Counted from the first letter of the stretch, positions 8,670 through 17,109 are shown. The stretch: 64,000 bases of DNA from Desulfosarcina sp. BuS5 (GCF_028752835.1 NZ_CP087952.1:186001-250000), one strand, 5' to 3'. Numbers and translations: made by a program. Notes: a model not told the origin generated them from the letters alone.

Positions 8670-9863
8670 ATGGCGGAAGAACAAAGATTGACGTTAAAAG
8701 GAGTATCTATTGCGGATTTTAGTCATGCGTTGTCCGCACCGTACGGGAGCATGCTGCTGGGGGATCAGGGCGCCGACATAATCAAGATAGAAAATCCCAA
8801 GGGGGACATTTTCCGAACTCTGATGGGAGGCGCTTATGCCGCTGTTGTTCATCGAAACAAAAGAACAATTTCTTTAAATCTTAAAATGAATGAGGCTAAA
8901 GAGGTAGCACGAAAAATTATTGAAAAATCAGATGTTTTGATCGAAAATTTTACGCCTGGAGCAATTGAAAGGCTCGGTTTCGGTTATGATGAGGTCAGGA
9001 AATACAACCCGCGGATCATTTATTGTTCAGTATCCGGTTATGGACAGACAGGACCTTACAGTAAGCTTGGCGGGTATGATGTTGTAGCACAGGCAATATC
9101 AGGCATAATGGACAACACCGGCGAGCGTGACAGACTGCCCGTACGTATCGGCCCGTCCATCGTAGATATGGGTACAGGGATGTACCTGGCTATGGGTGTC
9201 ATGCTTGCTTTGATGGACAGGGAAAAGACAGGCAAAGGACAGCATATCGAAATTTCGCTTATAGAAACAGCTCTTTCCTGGATGTCAGCGCAGGCGGCCT
9301 ACAACTCCATGACCGGAGAAATCCCTTTAAGATTCGGTTCCGGTTTTTTTCCTTTTTGTCCCTACAAGGTCTATGAAGCTTCGGATCAATGCGTTTTTAT
9401 AGGCGTTTCAACGAACAATTTTTGGGAAAAATTCTGTAAAGAATTCGATCTGATGAACCTTTATGAGAGAGAAGATTTTAGAGATCCCGCAGATAGAGTT
9501 GCGAAGCGTGATGAACTCGACGAACTGGTTCAGGACGCCATGAGCAAATTAAAGGCCGGGGATATTATAGACCGTCTTAGAAAAACCGGGATTCCATGTT
9601 CTCCTGTAAATAATATTCAACAGGCCGTTGCAGAACCACATGTTATAGAGCGTGGATGCCTGGCAGAACAGGACCATCCCACCGCTGGAAAAATAAAGTT
9701 TGTCAAAAATCCGATTAACCGGGATGGAAAATTTCCGGAAGTTCGTTCCCCGTCTCCCGAGATGGGGCAGCATACCAAGGATATTATGTCTGAATTAGGA
9801 TATTCAGACGATGAAATAGAGACCTTGATTGCAGCCGGCGCTGCCGTTGCACAGGAAAAATAG
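8670..9863 (+). CDS. CaiB/BaiF family (class III) CoA-transferase
   Basis: A 397-residue class III CoA-transferase of normal length, which moves CoA between carboxylic acids through an aspartyl-CoA thioester. The family start (DFSHALSAPYGSMLLGDQGADIIKIENP), the RNKRTISLNLK segment and the IGPSIVDMGTGMY region with the catalytic Asp (near residue 170) are visible. AAAGGAGG lies just upstream of the ATG. It is the first gene of a plus-strand run with two MaoC-type hydratases, an HMG-CoA-synthase-like protein and a thiolase, so it probably activates the operon's acid substrate or recovers its CoA. The acid is not identifiable. Confidence 0.93.
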   Translation: MAEEQRLTLKGVSIADFSHALSAPYGSMLLGDQGADIIKIENPKGDIFRTLMGGAYAAVVHRNKRTISLNLKMNEAKEVARKIIEKSDVLIENFTPGAIERLGFGYDEVRKYNPRIIYCSVSGYGQTGPYSKLGGYDVVAQAISGIMDNTGERDRLPVRIGPSIVDMGTGMYLAMGVMLALMDREKTGKGQHIEISLIETALSWMSAQAAYNSMTGEIPLRFGSGFFPFCPYKVYEASDQCVFIGVSTNNFWEKFCKEFDLMNLYEREDFRDPADRVAKRDELDELVQDAMSKLKAGDIIDRLRKTGIPCSPVNNIQQAVAEPHVIERGCLAEQDHPTAGKIKFVKNPINRDGKFPEVRSPSPEMGQHTKDIMSELGYSDDEIETLIAAGAAVAQEK

Positions 9864-9947
9864 AGAGATTAATAGAATCTTGATTTTTTAGGATATGAAT
9901 GGGTTCCTTAAAAGCTATCCCATTCTTTAACAACAGGAGGTGATCCC

Positions 9948-10391
9948 TTGATAGAAAAGAGCAACATAGGGAAAGAATATCCGGAGCGCACGTTTGAAAT
10001 CGAAAAATGCAAGATACGTGAACTTGCACGAGCGATCGGAGACAAAAGCAAAATATTTTACGATGAGGATGCCGCGCGGGAGGATGGTTTTGAAGGACTG
10101 GCTGTTCCACCTACTTTTTTTACTCTCTTTGCAATGGCAGGCGGGCTTGAATCTGTTATTAAAGATCTTGAAATCAATATGGCCAAGCTTTTGCATGGTG
10201 GTCAGGAATATGAATATTTCAAACCTGTTAAACCGGGCGACGTCGTAAAGGCCAAAACAATAATAACGGATGTAATAGAAAAATCCGGAAAAGCCGGAAC
10301 CATGGATTTCGTTGTCATGGAAACAACCTATATTAATCAGAATGAAGAACCTGTGCTGCGCGACAAGTGTACTCTCGTGGTTCGAAGATAA
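9948..10391 (+). CDS. MaoC-type N-terminal (FAS1-like) dehydratase subunit
   Basis: A 147-residue single hot-dog protein resembling the MaoC_dehydrat_N family (FAS1-like dehydratase). It has the typical DKSKIFYDEDAAREDGFEG start, VPPTFFTLF, and LHGGQEYEYFKPVKPGD with the conserved GxxEYxxxxPvxpGD pattern. It starts with TTG at 9948, set by an almost complete anti-SD complement (AGGAGGTGATC) just upstream; no ATG fits better. Such proteins pair with a MaoC subunit carrying the catalytic Asp/His, here encoded next, to make an enoyl-CoA hydratase or hydroxyacyl-CoA dehydratase. Confidence 0.88.
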   Translation: MIEKSNIGKEYPERTFEIEKCKIRELARAIGDKSKIFYDEDAAREDGFEGLAVPPTFFTLFAMAGGLESVIKDLEINMAKLLHGGQEYEYFKPVKPGDVVKAKTIITDVIEKSGKAGTMDFVVMETTYINQNEEPVLRDKCTLVVRR

Positions 10392-10410
10392 AAGTCAATA
10401 GGAGGAAACA

Positions 10411-10836
10411 ATGGCGCAACCTAAAGTATTGTTTGATGATATTGAGGTCGGTTATAAAATACCGCAGCTTGTTAAAGATCCGATCACAGAGACTCAGCTT
10501 GTAATGTATGCCGGGGCTTCAGGAGATTTCAACCCGATTCATACAGTTCATGCCTTTGGTGAAAAAGCCGGTTTCGGCGGAGTGATAGGCCATGGAATGT
10601 TATCCATGGGTTTTGCAGGTCAGTTCATGACGAACTGGGTCGGAGTTACGGCTGTAAAAAAACTTGCGGTGCAGTTTAGAGCTGTGACTAAACCTAAAAA
10701 CGTGATAACTGTTTCAGGAACGGTTGTTAAAAAATATACTGAAGATGGTCAAAATCTGGTCGATTGTGAGTTTTTGGCTGTCAACCAGAATGGCGACAAG
10801 ATTATAATGGGGACGGCTACAGCAGAGCTTTCTTAA
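10411..10836 (+). CDS. MaoC family dehydratase, catalytic subunit
   Basis: A 141-residue R-hydratase-type hot-dog protein. The hydratase motif is visible as SGDFNPIHTVHAF followed by GVIGHGML, with the Asp and His of the active site. It lies 19 bases after the N-terminal-type subunit, with AGGAGG upstream. The pair resembles the heteromeric MaoC hydratases of steroid side-chain and benzylsuccinate-type pathways, in which the two halves sit next to a thiolase-fold protein and a DUF35 partner. The substrate is probably a CoA thioester made by the neighbouring thiolase-fold enzymes. Confidence 0.9.
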   Translation: MAQPKVLFDDIEVGYKIPQLVKDPITETQLVMYAGASGDFNPIHTVHAFGEKAGFGGVIGHGMLSMGFAGQFMTNWVGVTAVKKLAVQFRAVTKPKNVITVSGTVVKKYTEDGQNLVDCEFLAVNQNGDKIIMGTATAELS

Positions 10837-10876
10837 AAACTGTTAAAAAAATAATGCGAAAGCATTTGGCAGGCCG

Positions 10877-11203
10877 ATGAGGAAATATATACATCAAAAA
10901 AAGTCTGATGATGTTATAATCAATACAATATCAGGCTACTACACCATAGAGAAGGAAGAAAACATAGATTTTAAAGGCCGGGATCTCCTTTGCGTTACAG
11001 GGATGGGTATCATAGACTCATCCTGCTGTGGAGTGGGAGGCTGTAGATATGCGCTTGTCCCAGGATATGTTCAGTCAAGCGAGCAAGATGAAAACGGCTC
11101 CATCATATCAGAGGTGGAGCCTGTCTTCAGCAAAGAGGACAAAGTAGAAATAATAAAAATATTGAAAGAACAAGAGGTTGTTACACAGGTAGAATTCTGG
11201 TAA
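10877..11203 (+). CDS. small Cys-rich protein of unknown function
   Basis: A 108-residue soluble protein with no family that I recognise. It carries a striking SSCCGVGGCRYALVPGYV segment near residues 50-67, three cysteines in a glycine-rich loop that could hold a metal or form a reactive thiol. The C-terminal part is acidic and helical (FSKEDKVEIIKILKEQ). Only a weak ribosome-binding site (GGCAGG) precedes the ATG. It lies inside the acyl-CoA operon, so it may be an accessory factor for the hydratase or thiolase. A palindromic repeat starts three bases after its stop codon. Confidence 0.7.
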   Translation: MRKYIHQKKSDDVIINTISGYYTIEKEENIDFKGRDLLCVTGMGIIDSSCCGVGGCRYALVPGYVQSSEQDENGSIISEVEPVFSKEDKVEIIKILKEQEVVTQVEFW

Positions 11204-11205
11204 TA

Positions 11206-11310
11206 TATAGATTGTCAGATAATAAATTTCACAAGGCCAGAGGGAGGAAGGCGTATTATAATACTCCGACGACCGATAACGCAGTGAAATTATTTATGTG
11301 ACAATCTATA
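11206..11310. repeat. TATAG palindromic repeat, copy 1 (short form)
   Basis: A 105-bp near-palindrome. The outer 12 bases are perfect inverted repeats (TATAGATTGTCA / TGACAATCTATA), and pairing extends inward to about 27 bases per arm. The centre is GTATTATAATAC, a perfect palindrome. The conserved asymmetric cores CACAAGGCCAGAGGGAGG and ACGACCGATAACGCAGTG flank the centre. It begins three bases after a stop codon. Confidence 0.9.
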
Positions 11311-11373
11311 ATTAAGGACTCGTTCAAGGCAGCAATATTCAAGATAATTTTTAATCTTAAGGAGGTAAAATCA

Positions 11374-12822
11374 ATGACAGGAATTGTATCTTACGGCGCA
11401 TATATTCCAAGGTACCGAATAGATCGCAAAATTATTTACAAGGCCATGGGTTGGCTTAATCCAGCCACTTTTATGCCTGGTGAAAAAGCTGTGGCCAATT
11501 ATGATGAGGATAGCATTACCATGGCAGTTGCCGCAGGCATAGACTGCCTTGGAGATATAGACCGCAACAGCGTAGACGGCGCTTTTCTTGCCAGCACAAC
11601 CTTTCCTTACAACGAAAGACAGAGTGCTCAAATCATGGCAGATGCCTTTAATATGCGCTCTGATATTCGGACAGTCGATTTTGCAGACACATTGAAATCC
11701 GGCACAACAGCAGTACTTACAGCTCTTGATACTGTTAAAGCCGGAAGTGCAAAAAATATTATCGTTTGTGCCTCAGATATTAGAAAAGGCAAAGCCGGCA
11801 GCATCCAGGAAGAAATGTTTGGCGATGGCGCAGCTTCCCTGTTGTTGGGGAATGATAATGTTATCGCAAAGGTTGTGGGATCACATTCAGTTTCTTATGA
11901 CTTTGTTGATCATTGGAGATCTGATACCGACAAGTATGACCGCCAATGGGAAGACCGCTTTATTCGAGACGCGGCCTACAAACCATTTATTATTGAATCG
12001 ATCAGCGAAGTACTCAAAAAATGCGGCCTGGAAGCTAAAGATATAGCAAAGTTTGCATATCCGTGCCTGTATGCCGGGGATTTTAAAGGGATTGCAAGAA
12101 AATTTGGCCTGGAAGAAACCCAGTTACAGGATCCAATGATAAATAATGTCGGCTTTACCGGTACGGGAAATCCTTTAATGCTGCTAGTGGCAGCTTTGGA
12201 AGATGCAAAACCCGGAGATAAAATTTTGGTTGCCAGTTTCGGTACAGGCAGTGATGCTATAATATTTGAAGTAACTGATGAGATAGAAAAGATAAAAGGT
12301 TCCAGAAGAGGTATTAAAAAAAATCTTGCAGCAAAACGAAACCTTGATTTGTATGAAAAAATGATAGCATTCCGGGAGTTATTACCGGTTGAAAAAGGTA
12401 TTCGCGGTGAAGGAATGCCCTTTACTCCATTCTCCAAGCTTTGGAGGATACGAGATCAGGTGCATGGGCTGATTGGAAGCAAATGCACAAAATGTGGAAC
12501 ACCACAATTTCCGGCTCAAAAGGTGTGTGTAAATCCTGATTGCGGAGCCATTGGCCAGATGGAAAAATACAGCTTCTCTGATAAAAAAGGTAACCTGATT
12601 ATGTACACCGGCGATAGCCTGGCATTTAGCCCCAGCCCTCCTGAAACATATGGATTGCTGGATTTTGAAGGCGGCGGCAGATACCAGTTTAATATAACAG
12701 ATGTAGATTTAGAAAATTTAAGTGTCGGAATGTCGGTTGAAATGAGTTTCAGGAAAAAGTATGTTGACACCAAGTTTGGTGTGCATGGTTATTTTTGGAA
12801 GGCTGTACCGGTAATAGAGTAG
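11374..12822 (+). CDS. HMG-CoA-synthase-like thiolase-fold protein fused to a DUF35 OB/zinc-ribbon domain
   Basis: A 482-residue protein. Residues 1-310 match the archaeal-type HMG-CoA synthase fold (ISYGAYIPRYRIDR start, GDGAASLLLG, ASFGTGSDA). Residues from about 365 form a DUF35 domain with a zinc ribbon (CTKCG and CVNPDC) and an OB fold. The segment holding the synthase nucleophile, usually FACKAGTA, reads FADTLKSGTTA (residues 103-113) with no Cys. The FHxP histidine motif reads FAYPC (227-231). So the two canonical catalytic residues appear to be missing. In archaea, HMG-CoA synthase, DUF35 and thiolase form one complex; here the first two are fused and the thiolase follows. As the organism has the MEP pathway, a mevalonate role is unlikely. 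A retro-aldolase or carbon-branching reaction is an inference. Confidence 0.85.
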   Translation: MTGIVSYGAYIPRYRIDRKIIYKAMGWLNPATFMPGEKAVANYDEDSITMAVAAGIDCLGDIDRNSVDGAFLASTTFPYNERQSAQIMADAFNMRSDIRTVDFADTLKSGTTAVLTALDTVKAGSAKNIIVCASDIRKGKAGSIQEEMFGDGAASLLLGNDNVIAKVVGSHSVSYDFVDHWRSDTDKYDRQWEDRFIRDAAYKPFIIESISEVLKKCGLEAKDIAKFAYPCLYAGDFKGIARKFGLEETQLQDPMINNVGFTGTGNPLMLLVAALEDAKPGDKILVASFGTGSDAIIFEVTDEIEKIKGSRRGIKKNLAAKRNLDLYEKMIAFRELLPVEKGIRGEGMPFTPFSKLWRIRDQVHGLIGSKCTKCGTPQFPAQKVCVNPDCGAIGQMEKYSFSDKKGNLIMYTGDSLAFSPSPPETYGLLDFEGGGRYQFNITDVDLENLSVGMSVEMSFRKKYVDTKFGVHGYFWKAVPVIE

Positions 12823-12891
12823 TTTTTATAATGACCTGTATCCAAAATAAAAAATAAATTCTTATTTTGACACCTGTTTTAGGAGGTAGAA

Positions 12892-14091
12892 ATGGCAGAA
12901 GGAATAAAAGATAAAGTCGCAATTATCGGCATGGGTTGCACAAGGTTCGGTGAGCGATGGGACATGGACTCCGAAGGGCTTATTGTTGAAGCTTTTCAGG
13001 AAGCAATAAAAGATGCCGGTATAGAAAAAAAAGATATAGATGCAGCCTGGTTTGGTTCATCCATGACAGACACTAATGTTGGAAAAACATCAATGCCTCT
13101 TAGCATGACTCTAAAGCTTCCCTACCTTCCGGTAGCACGCGTTGAAAATTTTTGTGCCACAGGTACCGAAGCTTTGCGAGGAGCTGTATATGGAGTTGCA
13201 TCCGGCGCGTATGATATATGCCTGGCCCTTGGGGTTGAAAAACTCAAAGACACCGGATTTGCCGGTCTTCCGGATATGCCGTCGATGTTGGGCACTGATG
13301 CTAAATTTATGATGTCCAATATAACGGCCCCCGGCGAGTTTGCAATGATGGCCATTGCCTATTTTGAGAAATACGGATTAACCCCGGAAGAGGGCAAGGA
13401 AATAATTGCCATGGTTTCTTCCAAGAGTCACAGCAATGGCGCAAAAAATCCCAAAGCTCATTTAAGGCGGGAGGCTTCTGTAGAAAAAATTATGAATGCC
13501 CCCATGATTGCCTATCCATTAGGTCTGTTTGATTGCTGCGGAGTCAGTGACGGCGCTGCCGCCGCCATAGTCTGCCGTGCGGATATGGCCAAAAATTTTG
13601 GCAAACCTGAACCGGTCAAACTCAAGGCCATGCAACTGGCGCTCTGCTCAGGCGCTGAATTAATGTACAGCGATTGGGACGGAACATATGTAAAAACCGG
13701 TAATGAATGCGCCATCAAAGCTTATAAAGAAGCTGGGATCAAGAATCCCAGGGAAGAGATGAGCCTGCTTGAAGTTCATGACTGCTTCTCGATTACAGAA
13801 CTTGTAACTTATGAAGATCTACAGATTTCTGAAAGGGGCAAGGCCGGGAACGATGTTAGAGATGGCTTTTTTAATCTTGACGGGAAGATACCATGCCAAC
13901 CTGACGGCGGATTGAAATGTTTCGGCCATCCCATCGGAGCTTCCGGGTTGAGGATGATGTATGAAATATATTTGCAGCTCCAGGGGCTGGCCGGTGACCG
14001 ACAGATTAAAGATCCATCCCTCGGGCTCACCCACAACATGGGAGGATTCCCCAATCAGAATATTGTCAGTATCTCTATCGCCGGCTTGTAA
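12892..14091 (+). CDS. thiolase / SCP-x-type acyl-CoA acyltransferase
   Basis: A 399-residue lipid-transfer-protein-type thiolase. The nucleophile Cys lies in VENFCATGTEAL (near residue 86), and the C-terminal catalytic His is in CFGHPIGASG. The second catalytic Cys motif (CxG) of classical thiolases is not evident: the matching region reads GGFPNQNIVSI, as in SCP-x-like members. A GGAGG ribosome-binding site precedes the ATG. It follows the HMG-CoA-synthase-like/DUF35 fusion, which by analogy with archaeal complexes and BbsAB probably binds this thiolase and channels its acyl-CoA product. Confidence 0.92.
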   Translation: MAEGIKDKVAIIGMGCTRFGERWDMDSEGLIVEAFQEAIKDAGIEKKDIDAAWFGSSMTDTNVGKTSMPLSMTLKLPYLPVARVENFCATGTEALRGAVYGVASGAYDICLALGVEKLKDTGFAGLPDMPSMLGTDAKFMMSNITAPGEFAMMAIAYFEKYGLTPEEGKEIIAMVSSKSHSNGAKNPKAHLRREASVEKIMNAPMIAYPLGLFDCCGVSDGAAAAIVCRADMAKNFGKPEPVKLKAMQLALCSGAELMYSDWDGTYVKTGNECAIKAYKEAGIKNPREEMSLLEVHDCFSITELVTYEDLQISERGKAGNDVRDGFFNLDGKIPCQPDGGLKCFGHPIGASGLRMMYEIYLQLQGLAGDRQIKDPSLGLTHNMGGFPNQNIVSISIAGL

Positions 14092-14113
14092 AATTAACGC
14101 TGGATAATTTAAC

Positions 14114-14146
14114 CCGGTGGGCTGAAGGCTCACCGGTTTTTTTTTA
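14114..14146 (+). terminator. rho-independent terminator
   Basis: A nine-base stem CCGGTGGGC / GCTCACCGG with one mismatch and a five-base loop is followed directly by nine T residues. It lies 23 bases after the thiolase stop codon and should end the acyl-CoA operon, leaving the next hydrolase gene to its own promoter or to read-through. Confidence 0.85.
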
Positions 14147-14187
14147 TACACAGGGTCATATTAAATTTTACAATCCCAGGTGATAAA

Positions 14188-14934
14188 ATGAACAGGTATA
14201 AAATACATCCGATTGTAATGGGTACAAAAATTTTCGATAAGGGAATGATGACCTATCAGCACGACTATGGCAAGCCTTACACAATACCGATATATTGCTG
14301 GTACCTTGAGGGGGGAGATAAAAAAGTCATTGTGGATACTGGCGAAATGAATCCTGTTAAATCAGAGGCAAGAGAAGCGTCAATCGGCGGCAAGATCTAT
14401 ACTTTTGAAGAAGGTCTCAGCCGCTGGGGACTCGCACCTGAAGATATTGATATTGTGATCCATACACATCTGCACAATGATCACTGTGAAAACGACTATA
14501 AGTGTGTAAATGCCGTTTTTTATGTACATGACAAAGAACTAAAGCGGGTACACGATCCCCACCCCCTTGATTTCAGGTATCTGGACGATTATATAATAGA
14601 TGTGGAAGAGGCCGGTCAGATATCGACTATAACAGGTGATACTGAAATAATTTCCGGCATTAAGGTTATTCATACTCCGGCCCATACCGATGGAGGGCTT
14701 TCCGTGCTTGTGGAAACATCCAAAGGTCGGGCTGTAATAACCGGGTGTTGCACTATTATGGAAAATTTCAACCCTCCTAAAGAGATCACTGCCATGGAGA
14801 TGGATGTTATCCCTCCGGGAACCCATGTGGACGCATACGAAGCATACGATATTATGCTGAAAATAAAAGATATGGCTGATATCTTGATACCTTTGCACGA
14901 ACCCGGATTTGCGGCTGTAGATACTATAGGTTAA
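14188..14934 (+). CDS. MBL-fold hydrolase of the N-acyl-homoserine-lactonase type
   Basis: A 248-residue metallo-beta-lactamase-fold protein with the metal motif HTHLHNDHCEND (near residues 92-103) and a further histidine in HTPAHTDGG. This spacing matches AHL lactonase-type hydrolases, a group whose members hydrolyse lactones or thioesters. A CCAGGTG-type ribosome-binding site lies upstream. Following the acyl-CoA operon after a terminator, it may act as an acyl-CoA thioesterase or lactonase. No quorum-sensing gene is present to support an AHL role. Confidence 0.87.
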   Translation: MNRYKIHPIVMGTKIFDKGMMTYQHDYGKPYTIPIYCWYLEGGDKKVIVDTGEMNPVKSEAREASIGGKIYTFEEGLSRWGLAPEDIDIVIHTHLHNDHCENDYKCVNAVFYVHDKELKRVHDPHPLDFRYLDDYIIDVEEAGQISTITGDTEIISGIKVIHTPAHTDGGLSVLVETSKGRAVITGCCTIMENFNPPKEITAMEMDVIPPGTHVDAYEAYDIMLKIKDMADILIPLHEPGFAAVDTIG

Positions 14935-15144
14935 CAGATTGGAAAATGAGTGATTCATGGAAATGACCTCAAACGAATCGTTGAGGCACTCCGTAAACGG
15001 GAACATAAATCAAAGCGCAAGCTTACGCATGGATAAAAAAGGCAGAGCCTGGGAATGAAGGTAAAACTACCGCCTTGGCTTGATGCATATGGAGCTATAA
15101 ATAGTTATTGATATTTTATTCATTCTTATTTATAATTATCTATT

Positions 15145-15312
15145 ATGAGTAAAATATATAGAATAAACGAATTTGCAAAAAGAATAGGAAAATCAGCCTC
15201 AACATTAAGACGTTGGGACACAGAGGGTAGGTTGATAGCCAAGAGGACACTTACCCCTATGTGTCAGGGGCATGGTTCGAAAAGGACGATTGAGGGGAAA
15301 AAAAGAGATTGA
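15145..15312 (+). mobile_element. IS607-family resolvase (TnpA) N-terminal remnant
   Basis: A 55-codon frame begins MSKIYRINEFAKRIGKSAS and continues TLRRWDTEGRLIAKRTLTP, the MerR-like helix-turn-helix start of IS607 serine transposases. After that the match ends and the frame runs into unrelated sequence shared with the next remnant. The serine recombinase catalytic domain and tnpB are absent, so the element is dead. The 210 bases before it hold no gene that I can support. Confidence 0.75.
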
Positions 15313-15790
15313 CGATCGGGTACGCACAATACTGAAAAAGTACAGAATCGGAAAACACTTCAATCTTGATATCCGGGAGGACGGGTTTATTTACAAAGTC
15401 AATGAGGACGAGCTCATTGCCGAAATAACGGCAAAGAGCAAGGGCAATCAAGAGTTAATCGAAAAGCGCCTTAAAAGAAGCCGAACTCACATTGAGTCTA
15501 TCTCCAGGCAATTGGCAAAGCTTAGCCGGAAGATCGACAAAGGCCGGCTGCATGGACAGGACAAGATTGGTGTTCGTGTCGGCAAGGTTATCAACAAGTA
15601 CAAGGTCGGCAAGCATTTCGAACTCGACATTCGTGACAACGATTTCAGCTTCGGAATCAATCGAGATAAGGTCAAAAAAGAGGCTGCACTCGATGCTATA
15701 GCGATGGAATCTACATCGTACGAACCAGCCTTTCCAAAGAGAGAATGGATGCAAACGAGACGATACGTGTGTAGGCAGTACGATCGCATC
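15272..15790 (+). mobile_element. IS1634-family transposase remnant
   Basis: An open stretch (formally 15272-15895) encodes the interior of an IS1634/IS4-type transposase, with RLKRSRTHIESI, KGRLHGQDKIGVRVGKVI and KYKVGKHFELDIRDN. The segment GRLRGKKEIDD...YRIGKHFNLDI at the start repeats the same motif in diverged form, so two pieces of related transposases seem joined. Both the DDE catalytic core and the ends are missing. From about 15790 the frame only runs antisense through the sensor remnant downstream. Confidence 0.7.
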
Positions 15791-15849
15791 AAGGCGAATT
15801 CTAACAATATGTATTTACAGGATATTTGTGCTTTTTTTAAAAGGGAACT

Positions 15850-16199
15850 TCAGATTAAAAATTCTGTTTCATTAATTCCACTTTCTACATACTGAGCTAT
15901 TTTGTTTCCTGAAACATCATATAAGAAAGCTGCCGTAATATCAGGTGTTGCACGTAATCCTGTCAGTATTTCTTTTGCAGCTTTATGGTCATTGAATGCA
16001 AGTGCGGCGAACTGTTCCACCCAATTACGCTTGTCAAGGTTTCAAGTTCGTTTAAAGCTTCTTTTTTTGCGGTTGTATTTTCGTAAGCAATTATTGCCGT
16101 TATTATCAAAAGTACACCAATGCAGGCAATGATGACCATGCACAGAATAAGTTTACTGCGGATTGAGGACGAACGAAACCGCTTAGAAGTATGTGTCAT
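15850..16199 (-). pseudogene. CHASE8-type sensor protein, N-terminal remnant
   Basis: The start MTHTSKRFRSSSIRSKL is followed by one membrane helix (LCMVIIACIGVLLIITAII) and ENTTAKKEALNELETL, the usual N-terminus of CHASE8-containing kinases or diguanylate cyclases. Around IGWNSS the frame shifts. In the shifted frame the family sequence continues (FNDHKAAKEILTGLRATPD, then AAFLYDVSGNKIAQYV) until a TGA at 15850. Everything after the periplasmic sensor, including any catalytic domain, is gone. A GGGAG site lies 13 bases before the ATG. Its 3' part is overlapped by the IS1634 remnant's open frame. Confidence 0.7.
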
Positions 16200-16233
16200 T
16201 TTAATTTTGTCTCCCTGGTTATTGAAATTCTGT

Positions 16234-16341
16234 TTATTCAACAATGGCTGCCGGATTAAGTAGTCTGGAACTTATTTCCAAGCCTGACTCCATGGCATTG
16301 TGAATATTCATCTCAAAACCTATGGTTAAGATCGATTTTTT
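16234..16341 (-). pseudogene. YfiR/DUF4154-like C-terminal remnant
   Basis: A short frame encodes ILTIGFEMNIHNAMESGLEI followed by SSRLLNPAAIVE and a stop. It resembles the conserved end of YfiR-family periplasmic proteins (RFEIN...AGLKISSKLLKLA), apparently with the preceding section deleted. YfiR genes often precede CHASE8-type membrane cyclases or kinases, and the CHASE8 remnant follows directly on the same strand, so the pair probably decayed together. Confidence 0.45.
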
Positions 16342-16494
16342 TTATTACTGCAAAAACTCTTGCTAAATTGCCTTGACTCGATCTGCAAATTGATGTTTGG
16401 AATAAAAGGAAAAAAACAAATTCCCCAAACTATCTATCGGTTAAAATTTAAAAACCTTTAAAAATTAATTAAAATCAATCCAGTTTAACCTCAC

Positions 16495-16680
16495 CTTAGT
16501 TTGTGTTGTGCGCTCAGATTGAGCAAAGCCGCAGGAATAACGAGCTATTTATAAGCCAATTTTATAAAATATGGTGTAAATGAGGAGCGCGCAAAGACAG
16601 CTTGCAGATTATATGCCAAAATATAAAATAATTTTTGATCTAATCCTAAGTTGAGGAAATGAAAGGATATTTGCAGAGGT
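16495..16680. repeat. possible diverged copy of the 186-bp palindromic element
   Basis: This gene-free stretch shares GCAGGAATA(A/G)CGAGCTATTT, GCGC(T/A)CAGATT and AGTTGAGGAA, in the same order, with the reverse complement of the palindromic element at 25402-25587. The similarity is patchy and the ends cannot be fixed. Nothing else is recognisable between the YfiR remnant and 16696. Confidence 0.35.
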
Positions 16681-16696
16681 GCATCCTGTTGAAAAC

Positions 16697-16781
16697 TATA
16701 GACCGTCAGATAATTACCCTATTTTGAAATTTGGCACAAGGCCAGAGGGGTAGGGGTTCAAAATTTTGAACCCCTCTACTC
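16697..16781. repeat. TATAG palindromic repeat, copy 2 (right arm lost)
   Basis: It begins TATAGACCGTCAGATAATTACC, has the CACAAGGCCAGAGGG core and a perfect apical palindrome GGGGTTCAAAA / TTTTGAACCCC, and then breaks off at CTACTCC, where the duplicated outer-membrane-gene fragment begins. The TAG that ends that fragment (16778-16776) comes from the repeat. Confidence 0.85.
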
Positions 16782-17101
16782 CAAACCTCCACCCAACACA
16801 GCATAAAGCCTCACCTGGTTGGCGAGTCTGGCCAGGCGGAGCGAGATAAGCCCCTGCTGCGCTGCAAATAGGGATCGCTGCGCATCAAGGACACCCAGGT
16901 AGCTGTCAATCCCCTTTGCATAGAGTTTATTCGAAAGACGATATGTTTCTGCAACCGCAGCTACCAGGGATTGTTGCGCAGATACCTGCTGGTTTATTGT
17001 GCCTTGCATAGCAAGGGCATCGGCTACTTCCCTGAAGGCCGTCTGGATTGCCTTCTCATACTGGGTCAGGACGATTTTGCGATCGGCTTTGCTGACCCGC
17101 A
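16776..17101 (-). pseudogene. duplicated 3' fragment of the RND outer-membrane gene
   Basis: 16785-17099 is a gap-free near-identical copy of 18182-18496, the last 105 or so codons of the outer-membrane efflux gene (offset 1397 bases). It encodes SKADRKIVLTQYEKAIQTAF to RLYAVLGGG. It has no start of its own. The open frame extends antisense-like into the usp gene end, but that part is not efflux sequence. It probably arose when the usp gene or its flank was inserted or duplicated next to the efflux operon. Confidence 0.85.
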
Positions 17102-17109
17102 GCCTGTCA

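Noticed and set aside
14935-15144. A guide-RNA-like tail of an IS607/TnpB element.
   Set aside because: There is no tnpB, no defined element end, and I could not match a conserved scaffold; it is too weak to call.
15272-15895. A 207-residue novel protein.
   Set aside because: The central part is transposase sequence and the last 35 codons run antisense to a sensor remnant.
16603-16618. TGGCATATAATCTGCA on the minus strand resembles a sigma-54 promoter.
   Set aside because: The -12 half is off consensus, it lies inside a probable diverged palindromic element, and the only downstream genes are remnants.
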